Numbered from the stretch's first letter, positions 12,190 to 23,837 are shown. The stretch is DNA of 64,000 nucleotides from Branchiostoma floridae (GCF_000003815.2 NC_049983.1:25535089-25599088); one strand, 5' to 3'. The notes: generated by a model not told the origin, from the sequence alone. A program made the numbers and translations.

Positions 12190-12637
12190 CGAACGTTGAT
12201 TGGCTGATACCCAGGGAACCCAACTTTTAGCCAGGATCGGCAGAGAATCTGGTCGGCAGCCAGTGCAGTTTTTCTCGAAGGCCTTAAATGAGCACTCCGG
12301 GAGGTGTCATATAGGTGTTTGCCGGCAATCTGCTGCCCTGCATGACTCCTCCTCGGAGTCCTTATCTTTATTAAGAAATAAGAGAAAATAAACAATAGAA
12401 AGTACCATCTTGTGCACACACGTATTGAGATGTGATGTCCGTGACGCTTCTGTTTGTTTGCCTGTAATTCTGACCCGCCCGGCCAGGAGGCAAACATCAC
12501 TTTCTGACTGGCACCCGGGTCAGACGACACAAAATGGCGCCCTGGCAACGTGGGTAGCAACGGGTCCTTGTGCGGCGGAAGATGACGTGTTGGTTGATTG
12601 GATCGTAGGGCTAAGAGTGTCATGATTAATTGACCAT
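12190..12637. repeat. Dispersed repeat with GGGAACC and CACTCCGG motifs
   Basis: Matches 35860-36300 inverted, and more distantly 44540-44720 and 60470-60680. It contains GTTGATTGGCTG, CCAGGGAACC and a degenerate hairpin GCACTCCGG/GCCGGCA. Origin unknown; it looks like an old mobile or structured repeat that travelled with the duplications. Confidence 0.5.
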
Positions 12638-13314
12638 GAGAGAGAGAGAGAGAACTGGTTTATTTATTTAAACACACAATGTCGTGTACAAGATTATAGT
12701 CCGAGGACTAAATTGCCTCGTACATTGTACAGGAGAGGCTGGCGCTTAGGACTAAAACAATGGAATGTCCTGCCTAAGTGCATTAACATACTTATCACAA
12801 TTTCCACTAGACTTTACAACTTAAAATTGTGAGTCTACACACCATCAAGTAAATATATATCTATGTCAAATTATAAAATCGATCTCATTCTGAATGATTA
12901 AAATGTGAAACTTCAAAGACTAATGTGAGTTTAACAGATCGATACAATAAGGCAGCGTGGTATTCCTGAAACGCGATGTTCGGCACTTAAACTGGCTGAA
13001 GTTATCAGCATTTCTGAGGTCCCTACCATGTGCCTCAGAGCGGCGTGGTGGTAGCCAGCAGTTGAAAACCTCAGAATGAACAATAGATCTGGCATACTTG
13101 AGGCAGAGAGCTTTACGCCTTACATGCAGAGGTTCTAATTTACAAATCAGTAGCGCTGAACTGTAGGAACTGAAAGAACGACCAAGCATGATCTTACAGG
13201 CCCTGGCTTGGACACGCTCAATCATACATGACAGTTCTACTGTAAGCCCAGGGTGCCAGACCTGGCAGGCGTATTCCAGAGTGGGGCGGACAAAACCTAT
13301 GTACACAAGTACAT
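12638..13314 (-). mobile_element. 5'-truncated non-LTR retrotransposon, arm 1 only
   Basis: The mirror site in arm 2 (near 35845) reads GACCATCTTGAG without interruption, whereas here 677 bp separate GACCAT from CATCTTGAG. The minus-strand 3' end carries an AAATAAATAAACCAG tail followed by (CT)n, as in CR1-like and related elements whose tails are microsatellites rather than poly(A). Possible target duplication is only CAT. It holds the C-terminal part of a reverse transcriptase ORF. Confidence 0.85.
12920..13311 (-). pseudogene. Reverse transcriptase C-terminal fragment
   Basis: About 130 residues starting near VLVYIGFVRPTLEYACQVWH, followed by ERVQARACKIMLG. The pattern FVRP.LEYA..VWHP...L..IE.VQ is typical of the thumb region after the RT domain in non-LTR retrotransposons. 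No catalytic YADD box is present, so the copy is 5'-truncated and dead. The clade is not certain (CR1, L2 or jockey-like). Confidence 0.8.
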
Positions 13315-13362
13315 CTTGAGTTGCTAGGAGTGAGATTTTGGCCACTGTATCTGTAGAGACAA

Positions 13363-13623
13363 TTATGATATTGGAACACATGTTATACCCAAAATCATAT
13401 CCTGAATCAGCCGGGAAGACTGTACGTATGCCATGTCATTGCCCATTGTTTCATACACCGTCTTGAAGGGATATAAATCAAAATTGAAGCCAAGGAGGAT
13501 AAGGGTACTATCCCAGAATTCCCCAAACACACACTTCACAATATACACTCCCAGGTGGCTGACTGTGACCCACAAGCATACGGACTTGTCATGTTGCATT
13601 TGAAAATACGGAAACTGGTACAA
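13363..13623 (-). other. Open frame conserved in both palindrome arms
   Basis: An 86-codon frame whose mirror is the first part of 35549-36100. I recognise no domain. Conservation between arms is expected from the duplication alone, so coding is doubtful; it might be a relic exon. Confidence 0.2.
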
Positions 13624-13653
13624 TACAACCAGTTAATTTCCGTTTTCTTCAAT

Positions 13654-13864
13654 TACTGTAAATGTACTTAAGTTCGCGGGGATTTAATTTCGCGGTAGCG
13701 GCAAAAAGGACTTTTCGCGGTGGATTTGAGTTCGCGGTAGCACCATAGACTGCAATCTAATATCATAATAGAAAAATGTCGCGGTGGTTTTTAATTCGCG
13801 GTGAAGTGGTCACCGCGAAAACCGCGAACATTAATCCACCGCGAACATTTCTGTATTTACAGTA
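13654..13864. mobile_element. Palindromic MITE with TACTGTAAAT ends
   Basis: 211 bp with inverted ends TACTGTAAAT/ATTTACAGTA and repeated TTCGCGGT and ACCGCGAA blocks inside, including GCGGTGAAGTGGTCACCGC. Non-coding. The same element stands in arm 2, where it is split by a later insertion. Confidence 0.8.
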
Positions 13865-14197
13865 GTCTATGAGCTCGAGAATGTCTGATTGTTGCAACTT
13901 TTGTACGACTTTATAAACTGTGTGATAAACACTAGCGGACCATATGGATGCAAATATTCACATCGAAAGGTTGTGCACAAACTTCTGCCAGCATAGACAT
14001 ATCCTTGTGATGTCGTCGACAGTGGATCATTATCGAGCACTGGGCCGTTCCAAAAATAAATGTGGGGGCGGGTGGGTTGATGAAGAGGTCGGCCTTTACA
14101 ACAGGGGTGTCGAGGAAACTTAGGATTTAGATGATTTCAAACGGGGGTCGAGATAAGCCTGGATTTGGGTTTTTCTACGCCGCTTTTAAGCTCAATA

Positions 14198-14371
14198 CAG
14201 TAGACGCCAGTTAATTGCACAACGTATAACCGCACACTTCTGTGTATTGCACTGAATCCCCAAATCCCAAACTGGTGCAGTCCAGCTGTATAACTTCTCA
14301 TTACTGAACCAGCCAGATAATTGCATGAAATGCGTGGGCAAATTGAGAGTGCAATTAAACGGCTTCTACTG
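14198..14371. mobile_element. Pogo/Tigger-like MITE, arm 1
   Basis: Inverted ends starting CAGTAGACGCC and ending GGCTTCTACTG, with inner TTAATTGCAC/GTGCAATTAA, flanked by TA on both sides. CAG-type ends and a TA duplication fit the Tc1-mariner/pogo group; the assignment is by ends only. Confidence 0.65.
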
Positions 14372-15685
14372 TACTGCAAAGTAAGGTCAAGGAGCTAGGA
14401 TGGAAATGAAGAGGGGGTAAGGCTACTAGGATGAAATAAAATAGGGGTAGAGGCATTTAGAACTGGGTTGAAATAAAGGGGATCGGAGCGCTTGGATGAA
14501 ATTAGAGGGGGGTCGAGCTATCGGAGGAAATTCAAAAGGGGGGGGGGGGTTGAAGCAGTTGGAAAATCCAATTCCCCACCCCCCTCCACATTTATTCTTT
14601 TTATATTTGGAACAGCCCAAATTTAAGACGGGTTTCATATCAGTTACTGCTGGTGGATGACGGTGTCTCATGCTGCTGCTCAAGCCCAGGGCAGGTCGGA
14701 AGAGTGCTTTGTGCAAGGCAGGGCACCGAGTGGGTGGTGAGCGAGGGAGGAAAAGCCGCTTCCTGTGTTTCTGTCTCTAAGCCTCTTAGGGCGTGGTCAC
14801 AAACGTCGTGCGATCGTCGTGCGATTTTTATGCCATATGTAATGTTTTAAGCAGGCCGTGACAGAACCAACCACCAGATTTAAGTTTTATACCCCTGGCG
14901 TCTTTTTTAAAACTGCACGGGCTGATTTCGTTTCAAAGTTTAGAGGAAAATAACGCAAGAACGTGTTGACCTATCTAAATGATTTTTGGAAGATAGATTT
15001 AGTTGAATGTTTAAATTATGATGCACATCATAAAATACTTGTAGTGCAAATAAACAACTATTTTTAATTATTAATGAGGAAAATCCTCTGCATTTCATGA
15101 TAGGACACTCAAACTTGTCACATATGTAGCGGAGTAAGAGAGTAATGTCTATAGATATGAATTATGCAAATAAAGACATCATTTGCATAACCCATGAGAA
15201 AATGCTATAATTACACAGTGATAAATAATGGGAATTTCATACCCCCGAAAATAATTTCCTTAGGTTGAGAGATCATAGATATGAAAGTTTAAGAAAGTGT
15301 GTACTATTATGCAACTTGCACACAAACTTGTCTATAAACATGTTTTATTCAATCAAAAAGAAATAGTAAAAGATATATAAATGATACAAGCAGATTCTAC
15401 ATTACGTTAGTTTCATGTTTTTTTAATTGATACTCCTTATGGTGATTCTCTGTTAAATTGTTGACTTTATTTTGTTTTTGTTATAAAGAGGAGAGAACTT
15501 CATTGCACGACAATTGTACACGGTACAATGTATGGCAACAACTATTACAAAAGTACGAGATAGAGGTATAGAATGAAGCTTAACATCCTAGTTAACATAA
15601 TAATAAGTTCTATTATAATATAATTCTTTGGTACAAGGTTACAATGGAGTAGGCTAATCAGCAGTCCTTTATATATTTTTGCATT
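14372..15685. other. Arm-shared intergenic sequence
   Basis: Mirrors 31090-32400. It includes a G-run near 14538-14550, a GC-richer stretch around 14690-14820 with the repeated CGTCGTGCGAT, and AT-rich sequence after 14880 that also appears near 22860-23000 and 45450-45720. No gene or RNA is recognised. Confidence 0.5.
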
Positions 15686-16140
15686 AAGAACTAAGGATAA
15701 GCGATCATCCACTGGAAATTGAAGCTGGTAGATATAACCGAACTCCTCCTGATGATAGACTATGTATATTTTGCGATAAGAGTTTCATGTATGTAGAAAA
15801 CGAAGTACACTTTGTCCTAGAGTGTTCGCTGTACAAAGATCTGCGAAATGCATTCGCTAATGCTACACATATAGATAAAAAATATGCGCACCTGACGAAG
15901 GAAAATCTGTTCAAATACCTTATGTCATCATCTAACTACGATATACTGGAAAAACTCTGTAAGCTCGTCCACGCATGTTTTAAGAAGAGAGAAGAAGCAT
16001 GTAAACTGTAATATATATGTATAGCTTTCCGATTACTTACTATGTACCAAACTGACTGCATTTAGCCCCAATGGGGCATGAATATGCAATAAACTTCATT
16101 GTCATTGTCATTGTCATTGTCATTCATTGTCATTGTCATT
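15686..16140 (+). mobile_element. 5'-truncated non-LTR retrotransposon with (CATTGT)n tail, arm 1 only
   Basis: Arm 2 near 31090 reads TTGCATTAATGGTG without interruption; here 455 bp split GCATT from AATGGTG. The insert ends in about seven units of TCATTG. It carries the last part of a reverse transcriptase ORF on the plus strand. Target duplication is ambiguous because ATT borders both ends. Confidence 0.85.
15688..16011 (+). pseudogene. Non-LTR retrotransposon ORF2 C-terminal fragment
   Basis: About 107 codons with the classic terminal block HPLEIEAGRYNR, DDRLCIFC, then ENEVHFVLECSLYKDLR. The CX2C...HX4C zinc-knuckle-like motif is normal at the C-terminus of several non-LTR reverse transcriptases. 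The catalytic part is absent. It differs from the other fragment at 12920, so two separate insertions occurred. Confidence 0.8.
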
Positions 16141-17026
16141 AATGGTGTTAGAAATGTGAATAAATCATTACGTAAAATAGCGCATCTAGACCATCACATT
16201 ATGAAGTGAAATTCATCTTCAATATAATTTTGACAGAATGGACTGAATCTTTGCTTACATGACTAATATATCCCATGTTGTGTAAAGTTGCTTTCTGCTA
16301 TGTAACTTTTGTGTTCAAGCATATTGTCTATCTTTAGTTAAATTAGGATTATTATGCTTATAATAGTTCATATTTTTCTTACATGTTTATGTTTCTAATT
16401 CAATACGTACTTCTATATGATACTTAATTGGATTTATTGTTAATAGGTCATTGCTAGATTGGACATCCTTGCACTACTGTACTATTACCATCTATGTTCT
16501 TTAGTCATTGTATTTTTTCTTGTGTAAATAGACAAGCAAATAAATAAGCCTCTTTAGCTCTAGTAGGTAAGTTAGTCGACGTACAGGGTTAAACCTCACC
16601 GGGGGTGCGGGGTGACATACCCATTCTTTGACTGATACAAGACGGGATGTTTACATATTTCAGCCTATCATCATTGATTGATCTTACATAGAAACTTAAA
16701 ACAAGCTTAATCATGTAGACATTCCTGTTTGATGGAAAGTTTGAAGAAAAATCTATGTACAAAGACGTTTTGTAAAGTCTTTTATATTAACATGGAAGTG
16801 TTGGCAAAGTTGTAAAAAATGTCAAATTTTCGGACAATAAAGCAGACTTCTACAGATAACAACCACGGATAAAATTAACTTCTACAGACACAAGAAATCT
16901 TTACTTTGATTGACTTCTACAGACACTAGTTAAAGGTTTCTTATGCTTGCACGGAAGTCTTGGCAAAGTTGTCAAATTGGTATACTTTCCTGACAACATA
17001 GTTGACTTCAACACACACTAGAAATC
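16141..17026 (-). other. 3' flank of gene C
   Basis: AT-rich sequence mirrored at 30198-31085 and similar to the flank of F (46250-47058). From 16780 on it holds three degenerate units of about 100 bp (CTACAGA.A, ACTTTGCCAA) of the 3' flank repeat. No gene. Confidence 0.5.
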
Positions 17027-19993
17027 TTAACTGTGACAGCCAAACCGAGGAACATCATCTGCTGGACTTCCATCGTCATTTTCATAGACGACATTAGAAT
17101 CTGCAGATTTCGCCTGTGTACCGTTATCATTGTAAATGACAGATGAGGCTTCAAACGCTGCTTCTCCCTCGACATTCTCATATATAAATTGGGAAGAAGC
17201 ATATGCTACTGCCTTAGCCTCATTGCCAGACTCACGGGTAAACCGAGAAGGGGTAGATACTACTGTATCATCATCATCACCATCACCATAATTTCCGTGG
17301 ATAATATGAGAAACAGTAGATTTTGCCTGTTTACTGTTATCATTGTACATGGCTGACGAGACAGTTATCATTGCTTCATCACTGTTATTTCCATAGATAC
17401 AGGGAGATAAAATACATGTGCTTACATCCTCACAACCAACCACACGGTTAAACTCGTAAGTAGGAAGTACCTCCTCACAGCCATACTGATTGATAGCCTG
17501 AGAGGCATCAGCTGCTATTTTCTCATTATCATTGACATACACGTGCTCATCTTCAACACCAAGCACAGTCTCCTCGTCATTATTTTCATACGCGAAGGGC
17601 TCGTGAACTATCACTGCCTGGGCTGCACAATCCGATTCATTTCGACTTCCTGCTTTTGGACATTCAGCCTCTACAGAGGGAGGCTCTGCTACCTTGTGTG
17701 CTTTCTGGATTGTACCTGTTTCTCTCTCATTGTCACTTAATGTTATGTTAGCTTGTTCGTTTGTATCGGCTTCATCGCTATTCTCATATATGATATCCTG
17801 GTCGTTTTTACCTGTACCTGTGGGGCAGTCGGTGTTACCAAGGGTTGGCGATGTACCTCCCAAGTGTTCCTTTGGTGCAGGGGCCAAAGGGGACTTTTGG
17901 GTCCTACGTTGAAACAGAACTAAAGCAGCGCCAAATATAATCAGTATTGCTAAAAATGTACCTAAGCCAACTGACAGGGAGAAGACCAGCGGATCAGCAT
18001 TGCTTTCTGTCTTGCCAGGTGGCAAGGACGCTGACGAAGTAAGTTGGGGGGAAGATGAAGACGGGCCTTTGATGTCAACAGTTAGTGTGGCAGATGCAGA
18101 TCCAACTGGGGTCGCTACAATGCAGCTGTACAGACCAGCATCTGCCACAGTAACATCTGTTATGGTAATGGTAAAAGTTGTACCATTCACCTCTACAATT
18201 ACTCTCCCATCTGACTCGTCAGCGCTTGTATTGATGCCAGATGGGAGAATGACCGTAAAGTTCGGTGAGGGGATTCCTGAAGCTTCACAGACCAAACGTA
18301 GATTGTCCCCCCAAACTGATGTATTATTCTTGGCCCTCTGAAACCTCAAAGAGATTGGGTCTTCAGACAGCGTGGAAAATATAAGGCTTGTGACTGCAGA
18401 TCTATTTGCACTGCTAAGTCGTGTTTGTGATTGTGGTGGCATTTGCCTATCAGCGGACAGTGTGGAAGGTGCGGAGCCGGTAGGGCTTGTTGAGGTAAGT
18501 ACTGAGCCTGTAACATCAGGGCCGTTCGTACTGCCAAGTGATGAAGTTGCTTTAACATCAGCAGACAGTGTAGAAGGTTTCGTGTCTACAGAACTTGTTG
18601 GGGCAAGTGTTGAGCCTGTACCAATGGGGTTGTCTGAGGTTATTGGTATCATCGGTGTTGCCATTCTAATCTCAACAGACAGTGTCGCAAATGCAGAACC
18701 AACATGATTTGATGCCATGCAAACGTACAAACCTACATCTGTTTTGGTAAGATCCCTTACAACGATGCTACCATTCTCATTCACAGTAACTCGCTCATCT
18801 GACACAGAAGTTGCGTTACGCCCAGATGGAAGAATGATTGTAATGTCTGGTTCAGGAATGCCTGAAGCGTTACAGATTAAATGAAGCGCATTTCCACTGA
18901 ACAGTGTGACATCTTTGCCTCTTTGAAAACCCACGATTTTCGGTTTTTCACAGATCAAATTTTCGACCTCTATATGTTGGAGCTTTTGCCCTCGAAACTT
19001 TCCAGGTTCCTCACAAATAATTTCGCTTTCAGAAAAATGAGACTTAAATGGAATCATCCTACAGTCACACTGCCAGGGGTTATTACGCAAGTCTAAAGTA
19101 GCAAGTCTGGGTAAGTTTTGGAATGTGCCAGGTTGAATGGTTGTCATTTGATTACATCTCAGGGATAAGATCTTTAGACTTGGGAGATTTGAAAAAGTTC
19201 CAGGTTGAATCTCAGTTATATGGTTGGACTTTAGCTCTAACCGTTGGAGCTGGTTAAGGTTTGAGAAGATACCAGGACTGATAATTATCTGGTTATCCGC
19301 TATAACTAATAACTCGAGCAGAGGCATCTTTGAGAACAAATCAGAATCAATGTTACTTATCCGATTTGAGGTCAGGTCCAGCCTTCGGAGCTGCGGTAGA
19401 TTGGAGAACGAATCCGGAGGGATTTTAGTTAGGTTATTGACATTCAAGCACAATCGTCTCAGCATGGGTAGATTTGAGAATGCGCCAGGCTGAATATGGG
19501 TCAGGCCATTGCCTGTTAGAGGCAAACTTTCAAGACTGGGTAGATTTGAGAATGCTCCAGACGGAATGCTAGATAGATAGTTGTTGCGCAGGAACAAATC
19601 TATCAGCTTATGTATATTTGAGAATGTACCGGACTGAATGCTTTTTAGCTGGTTGGAATCAAGGTATACATATGTCAGGTGTACAAGATCTGAAAATGCT
19701 CCAGGCTGCACAATAGATATCTGATTCCTATTCATATCTAGTCCTTTTAAACACTTGTACCTGGAGAGGTCAGACGAAGACAGGCTTGTGATGGCATTGT
19801 CCTCTAACTTAAGGCTAGTGATACTTGTGGGTAGATCCTGGGGAACACTGCTGAGACCTCTGTTGCTGCAGTCACAGTCTGATGGACATCTGTTGCTGCA
19901 GGGCGTGGTTGGTTCATTTTCATTCCAGAGCCACCAAGACCAACCGGGACCAACCAACAAAAGGACCAGCAGTTTCTTTAGCATGTAAGTCAT
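17027..19993 (-). CDS. LRRIG-C: LRR-Ig-linker-Ig transmembrane receptor with YxN tail (988 aa)
   Basis: Same family and subgroup as A and D. Order: signal peptide (MTYMLKKLLVLLLVGPGWSW), four-Cys LRRNT, ten LRRs, LRRCT, Ig1, Ser/Thr/Pro linker, Ig2 with both cysteines, one transmembrane helix (FSLSVGLGTFLAILIIFGAA) and acidic tail. The tail has six YxN motifs (YENS, YENN, YVND, YGNN, YENV, YEND). Compared with A and D it has one extra LRR, the unit with IADNQIII, which lacks one residue. I chose the ATG at 19993, just after CTTGCAG/GTAAA, rather than the in-frame ATG 57 bases upstream. It lies tail-to-tail with B and head-to-head with D. Confidence 0.9.
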   Translation of the reverse strand: MTYMLKKLLVLLLVGPGWSWWLWNENEPTTPCSNRCPSDCDCSNRGLSSVPQDLPTSITSLKLEDNAITSLSSSDLSRYKCLKGLDMNRNQISIVQPGAFSDLVHLTYVYLDSNQLKSIQSGTFSNIHKLIDLFLRNNYLSSIPSGAFSNLPSLESLPLTGNGLTHIQPGAFSNLPMLRRLCLNVNNLTKIPPDSFSNLPQLRRLDLTSNRISNIDSDLFSKMPLLELLVIADNQIIISPGIFSNLNQLQRLELKSNHITEIQPGTFSNLPSLKILSLRCNQMTTIQPGTFQNLPRLATLDLRNNPWQCDCRMIPFKSHFSESEIICEEPGKFRGQKLQHIEVENLICEKPKIVGFQRGKDVTLFSGNALHLICNASGIPEPDITIILPSGRNATSVSDERVTVNENGSIVVRDLTKTDVGLYVCMASNHVGSAFATLSVEIRMATPMIPITSDNPIGTGSTLAPTSSVDTKPSTLSADVKATSSLGSTNGPDVTGSVLTSTSPTGSAPSTLSADRQMPPQSQTRLSSANRSAVTSLIFSTLSEDPISLRFQRAKNNTSVWGDNLRLVCEASGIPSPNFTVILPSGINTSADESDGRVIVEVNGTTFTITITDVTVADAGLYSCIVATPVGSASATLTVDIKGPSSSSPQLTSSASLPPGKTESNADPLVFSLSVGLGTFLAILIIFGAALVLFQRRTQKSPLAPAPKEHLGGTSPTLGNTDCPTGTGKNDQDIIYENSDEADTNEQANITLSDNERETGTIQKAHKVAEPPSVEAECPKAGSRNESDCAAQAVIVHEPFAYENNDEETVLGVEDEHVYVNDNEKIAADASQAINQYGCEEVLPTYEFNRVVGCEDVSTCILSPCIYGNNSDEAMITVSSAMYNDNSKQAKSTVSHIIHGNYGDGDDDDTVVSTPSRFTRESGNEAKAVAYASSQFIYENVEGEAAFEASSVIYNDNGTQAKSADSNVVYENDDGSPADDVPRFGCHS

Positions 19994-22002
19994 TTTACCT
20001 GCAAGGAGAGAGAATCGTTGTACAGTGTGATGAAATGCTACGACCAACACTTGTTCCGATTTCCCTCAAAATGATGAAAAGAAGAAGCAGCCATCTGTTC
20101 AGTTAATTACACGTCCTTTCTGAAAGAAAAAAAGGAGATACAATATGTTATGTAGTGTCACGGAACTAAAACCACATTTTGCTTCCGCAAGAAGAGATGT
20201 ATACACATTTTGGTTATCTTTAACTTTCTAACACATGTCATAAGTACTAAATTCTCATCATTCACCACTAAAGGATTATGGCATTTTCTTATTATTCATG
20301 CACAAAAGGCCATTATTTTATGTTCCACCTACCATAAATTACATCTGTTACATGTAGGGAAGTCACATTATAGAACATCCAGGACAAATAGAATTTGTAT
20401 AATAAGATTTCTTCCCAAAAGAAGGCTGTCAATTTCCTACATCCTACAATCACTTCTTAACAATAATATATACTGTTGTACAGCTAATTTGCTTTTGGTC
20501 CCTTTAGCTTTGCGGTTATTACTTAGTGCCTGGTCCCCCAACCATATTTTAAAAACAGTTTGAAGGACACAATCCTCCGTAAAGTAGTCAATGTGTTTAC
20601 GGTGTTGCCAAGGTGCTTGATGCCACATTAAAGACAGACGTGCCAAATGTCAGACTAATCAATAAAAATGATCTTGATTCACAGGTGCGAAGACAGAGAT
20701 CCAGACAAAAACAACTTGTTCAAAGTATGAAAATCTCATATTAATAAAGAAGGTTATGGTAGCATTTGCAGATGGATTGTGTTAATGATCCAATAATTTG
20801 ATTGATATATGTTTAATCATGTTTAACTTTACTCAACAACCAGAAGAATGAATTTCCCATCTTTCACCATCAATGAATTATAGTATTTTGTAGTTATGCA
20901 AATCAGGTCCACATTTGCATAACTGACATCTACCGATATTCCTTTTTCAGCTCTCAGTCTGCGACCTCAAATTTGACAGATCGCTCAACGAATTCTGAAG
21001 AAAAGAAACGAATCTTTTTTTGCACTTTGTGTGCTTTGCTGTCTTCTCAGTCACACTTTTACGTTTTGTATGATATTCCCTTTCGGGGGGCAAAACGTTT
21101 TTATTCGCACGCTCGCATCGGTTTTGGGGTTCCCAGAACATCTCATTCCTATAATCAAATCAACATGCACAGGGGGAGAGGGATCCCAGATTTCAAAGAA
21201 AGCAAGGGTCTTTATGAGCTACAATCGGTTAGCAATAAGAAAAATAAATCAGTAGCTGTTCTAATGTTGAAAGCAGGTGTCGGCTTGATCTAACACATGT
21301 GCCGAAGCATTGGTAGACTAATCTGCCTTTTCGAAATCTTTATACAGTAGATTTATTTTGACACGTCATCTATCTCGGTGTAACTGAGGCTAAGAGGACA
21401 GATATGGAAACCGCCTATTCAGACATTTGCGAATCAAACAGCTATGAAATTCTTCAAACCCTTCTGGAACCACAGAGTGCACCATATTAACACTATATCA
21501 ATGCGTTCACTAAGAGACACTCAACCTAGCAATGTCCTAAACACGAAGAGAACAAAAATAAAACCCCTCCTCCTCCGAAATAATACTGATCGTTTGATGC
21601 AGTTATGTTGACAGATGTTGTCGGCCTGCTCGATGGCAGCCTCAAATATCTTTTTTTTACCATACAGCGTTGCAGTTACGTGTTCTATGAGTAGTTCAAT
21701 CAGAACCAAAAGTCACACCAACCAGATTCACCCGTAGATTTTTCCCGGACAAGTCAGCAGCTATTGTTTTTGGAAAATCAGACCGTCTGACTCGAGATCG
21801 GAAGGTGACGAAATTAGTACTTTTCGGAAACAAATGCTTTTCAAAGAAGCTGCAAAATTCGGCTGTCTTCGCCGTTCTGTCCAAAGGGGTATGTGTTCTA
21901 TTTTAGAGCCTAACACTACCAAAAGATTGAATTGTTTATTCATCTCTCTATGTCTCTCTATGTCTCTCTCTCTCTCTATATATATATATATAAATATATA
22001 TA
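19994..22002 (-). other. 5' flank of gene C
   Basis: Matches the flank of A and, inverted, the flank of D (25304-27269). Contains the splice acceptor next to the ATG, the 80-bp TTCGCACGCTCGCATC repeat at about 21100-21180, a TATA-like site at 21338, the CRE-less half promoter module at about 21715-21800, and a CT/AT microsatellite near 21954-21999. No other gene. Confidence 0.6.
21338..21344 (-). promoter_or_regulatory. TATA-like box upstream of gene C
   Basis: TATAAAG on the minus strand in CTGTATAAAGATTT, about 1.35 kb before the start of C. A second copy of the surrounding module near 22125 reads TATAATA. Confidence 0.35.
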
Positions 22003-22571
22003 CACTCTGAAAGCAGTAACCAATAGCTGTTCTAATGATGAAAGCAGACGTCGGCTTGATCTAACACATGTGCCGAACCATTGGTAGACTAATCTGCCTT
22101 TGGGAAATATTATACAGTAGATTTTGTTTTTGACAAGTCATCTATCTCGGTATAATTTAGATTAAGAGAGAAGACAAATGGAAACGTGTTGGAGTTATGA
22201 AAATACGGATTTTCAGTCTCTTATGTAGTGTACATTGTGTCGCGTGCCAGTAGTGTTCTCTCAAGCGGCTGTTTCGACACAAACATGGGAATATTCGGAC
22301 ACCGCCTATCGGCCGCTATCCAGACATCTTCAAATAAAACATGTAGGACATTCTCTACAACCTTCTGGAATCGCAGAGTGCACCATATTCACATATTATA
22401 TCCATGCGTTCACTAACAGACACTCAACCTACCACGAAGAGAACAATAATAGACCCACCCCCAAAATAATACTTATCGTGAGATCGGCTGTTGAATGTCG
22501 GTCTTACATAACTTTTCTTAACCATTACATGTTGCAACTACGTGTAAGTAGCCAAATTAGAACCAAAAGTC

Positions 22572-22763
22572 ACACCAACCCGTTTCTTCCGTAGGTTTTT
22601 CCTTGACAAGTCAGCAGGTTTTGTTGGATTGAAAATCAGACCGTCTGACTCGAGCTCCTCACCGAGGTTGTGTGGCCACACCTGGTCAGACTCATTAGTG
22701 TCTGGGTTCTGAGCTGACGTCACCTGGGGCATGCGCAGTGTGCGGTTGGCGACGTGACTAATT
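22572..22763 (-). promoter_or_regulatory. CRE promoter module, copy 2 (C side)
   Basis: Read toward C it has NRF1-like TGCGCATGC, CRE TGACGTCA at 22715-22722, TCAGACGGTCTGA and GGTTGGTGT. The GC box is replaced by GAGTCTGACC. It is the mirror partner of copy 4. Confidence 0.55.
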
Positions 22764-23336
22764 TAAGCTCTTTTGCAAAACAACAAGAACAGCAGCAATC
22801 TGTGCGTTGATTGCTTCGCTCTCATAGAATCTAGTTTAGGTAGAAAGTATTAATTATTTTAAGTTTAGAGGCGAATAACGCAAGAACATGTTGGCAGATG
22901 GTGATGATTTTGGTAGGTAGATAGTTTAAATGATGACGCAAATAGTAATATAATTATAATGCAAATTAACAGCTAATTTGCATTATTAATGAGGTAAGTT
23001 CAATCCTCTGCATTCCATGATAGGACTCTCAAACTTGCCACATATTCAACTGAGAAAGAGGAATGCCTATAAATATCGATTATGCAAATAAAGACTTCAT
23101 TTGCATAATTAATGAGAAAATGCTATAAGTACATAGTAATGAATGATGGGAATTTCATGCTCACTAAAAATTCACATGTAACATACCCTTTCTTTGACTG
23201 ATACAAGACGGGATGTTTACATAATTCAGCCTATCATGTCATCATTGATCAATCTTACATAGAAACTTAAAACATTGTTGTTACGATGGAGCGTTTGAAG
23301 ATCTATGTACAAAGATGTTTTGTAAAGTTTCCTATA

Positions 23337-23510
23337 CAGTGAAAGACAGTTAATTGCACCTCGGATAAACGCACACTTCGGGTAATTGTACGGAATCCCA
23401 AAATCCCAAACCGTCTCCCATTCACTCCATTGTTAATGAGTTCGCTTATCTGCACGACAAAAAATCACCAACGCCGGATAATTGCACGAAAATTTGTCAA
23501 ACATCGTAAA
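23337..23510. mobile_element. Pogo/Tigger-like element fragment in the spacer
   Basis: Begins TA-CAGTGAAAGACAGTTAATTGCAC and repeats GATAATTGCACG near 23480, like the MITEs at 14198 and 32407. A matching right end was not found, so it is partial or diverged. Confidence 0.4.
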
Positions 23511-23837
23511 CCAATTGACTGAAAATGCGTGCTAAAAATCGTCAGACACGGTACAAATAAGCCGAAAACGTCATTTGTGAAGTCGCTATACTGACAACAT
23601 GTATGAAATTGTTATTGGGATCAAAAGAAAGCGATATTGTGGGGTCGGCACCATGAAGAGACGCCCGCCCGCTAAAGTAAAGTCGTCAGAGCCCGCATTA
23701 CAATTTCGCAGACAACTTGCTATGACATACTTAATAAAAACTGTTCTCTATCAGTCCATTGTCTAATTACTGTAATTATGGTCGCGGGGAAATACTTATG
23801 TAGTGGTTTTATGTTCTTGGCAGCCAGTCGGAAACAG

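Larger units (their letters stand above)
7120..22980 (+). repeat. Left arm of the large inverted repeat
   Basis: Holds B and C in tail-to-tail order and pairs, inverted, with 24390-41458. Matching order is B/E, the shared 3' flanks, GGGAACC repeat, MITEs, C/D and the C/D flanks up to and including promoter modules 2/4. The outer edge is diffuse because the B and E flanks and LRR regions have diverged. Confidence 0.8.

Noticed and set aside
12159-12623. Possible small gene in the repeat at 12159-12623
   Set aside because: Frames are open on both strands, and the same DNA occurs as a degraded repeat at 44540 and 60470 where the frames break.
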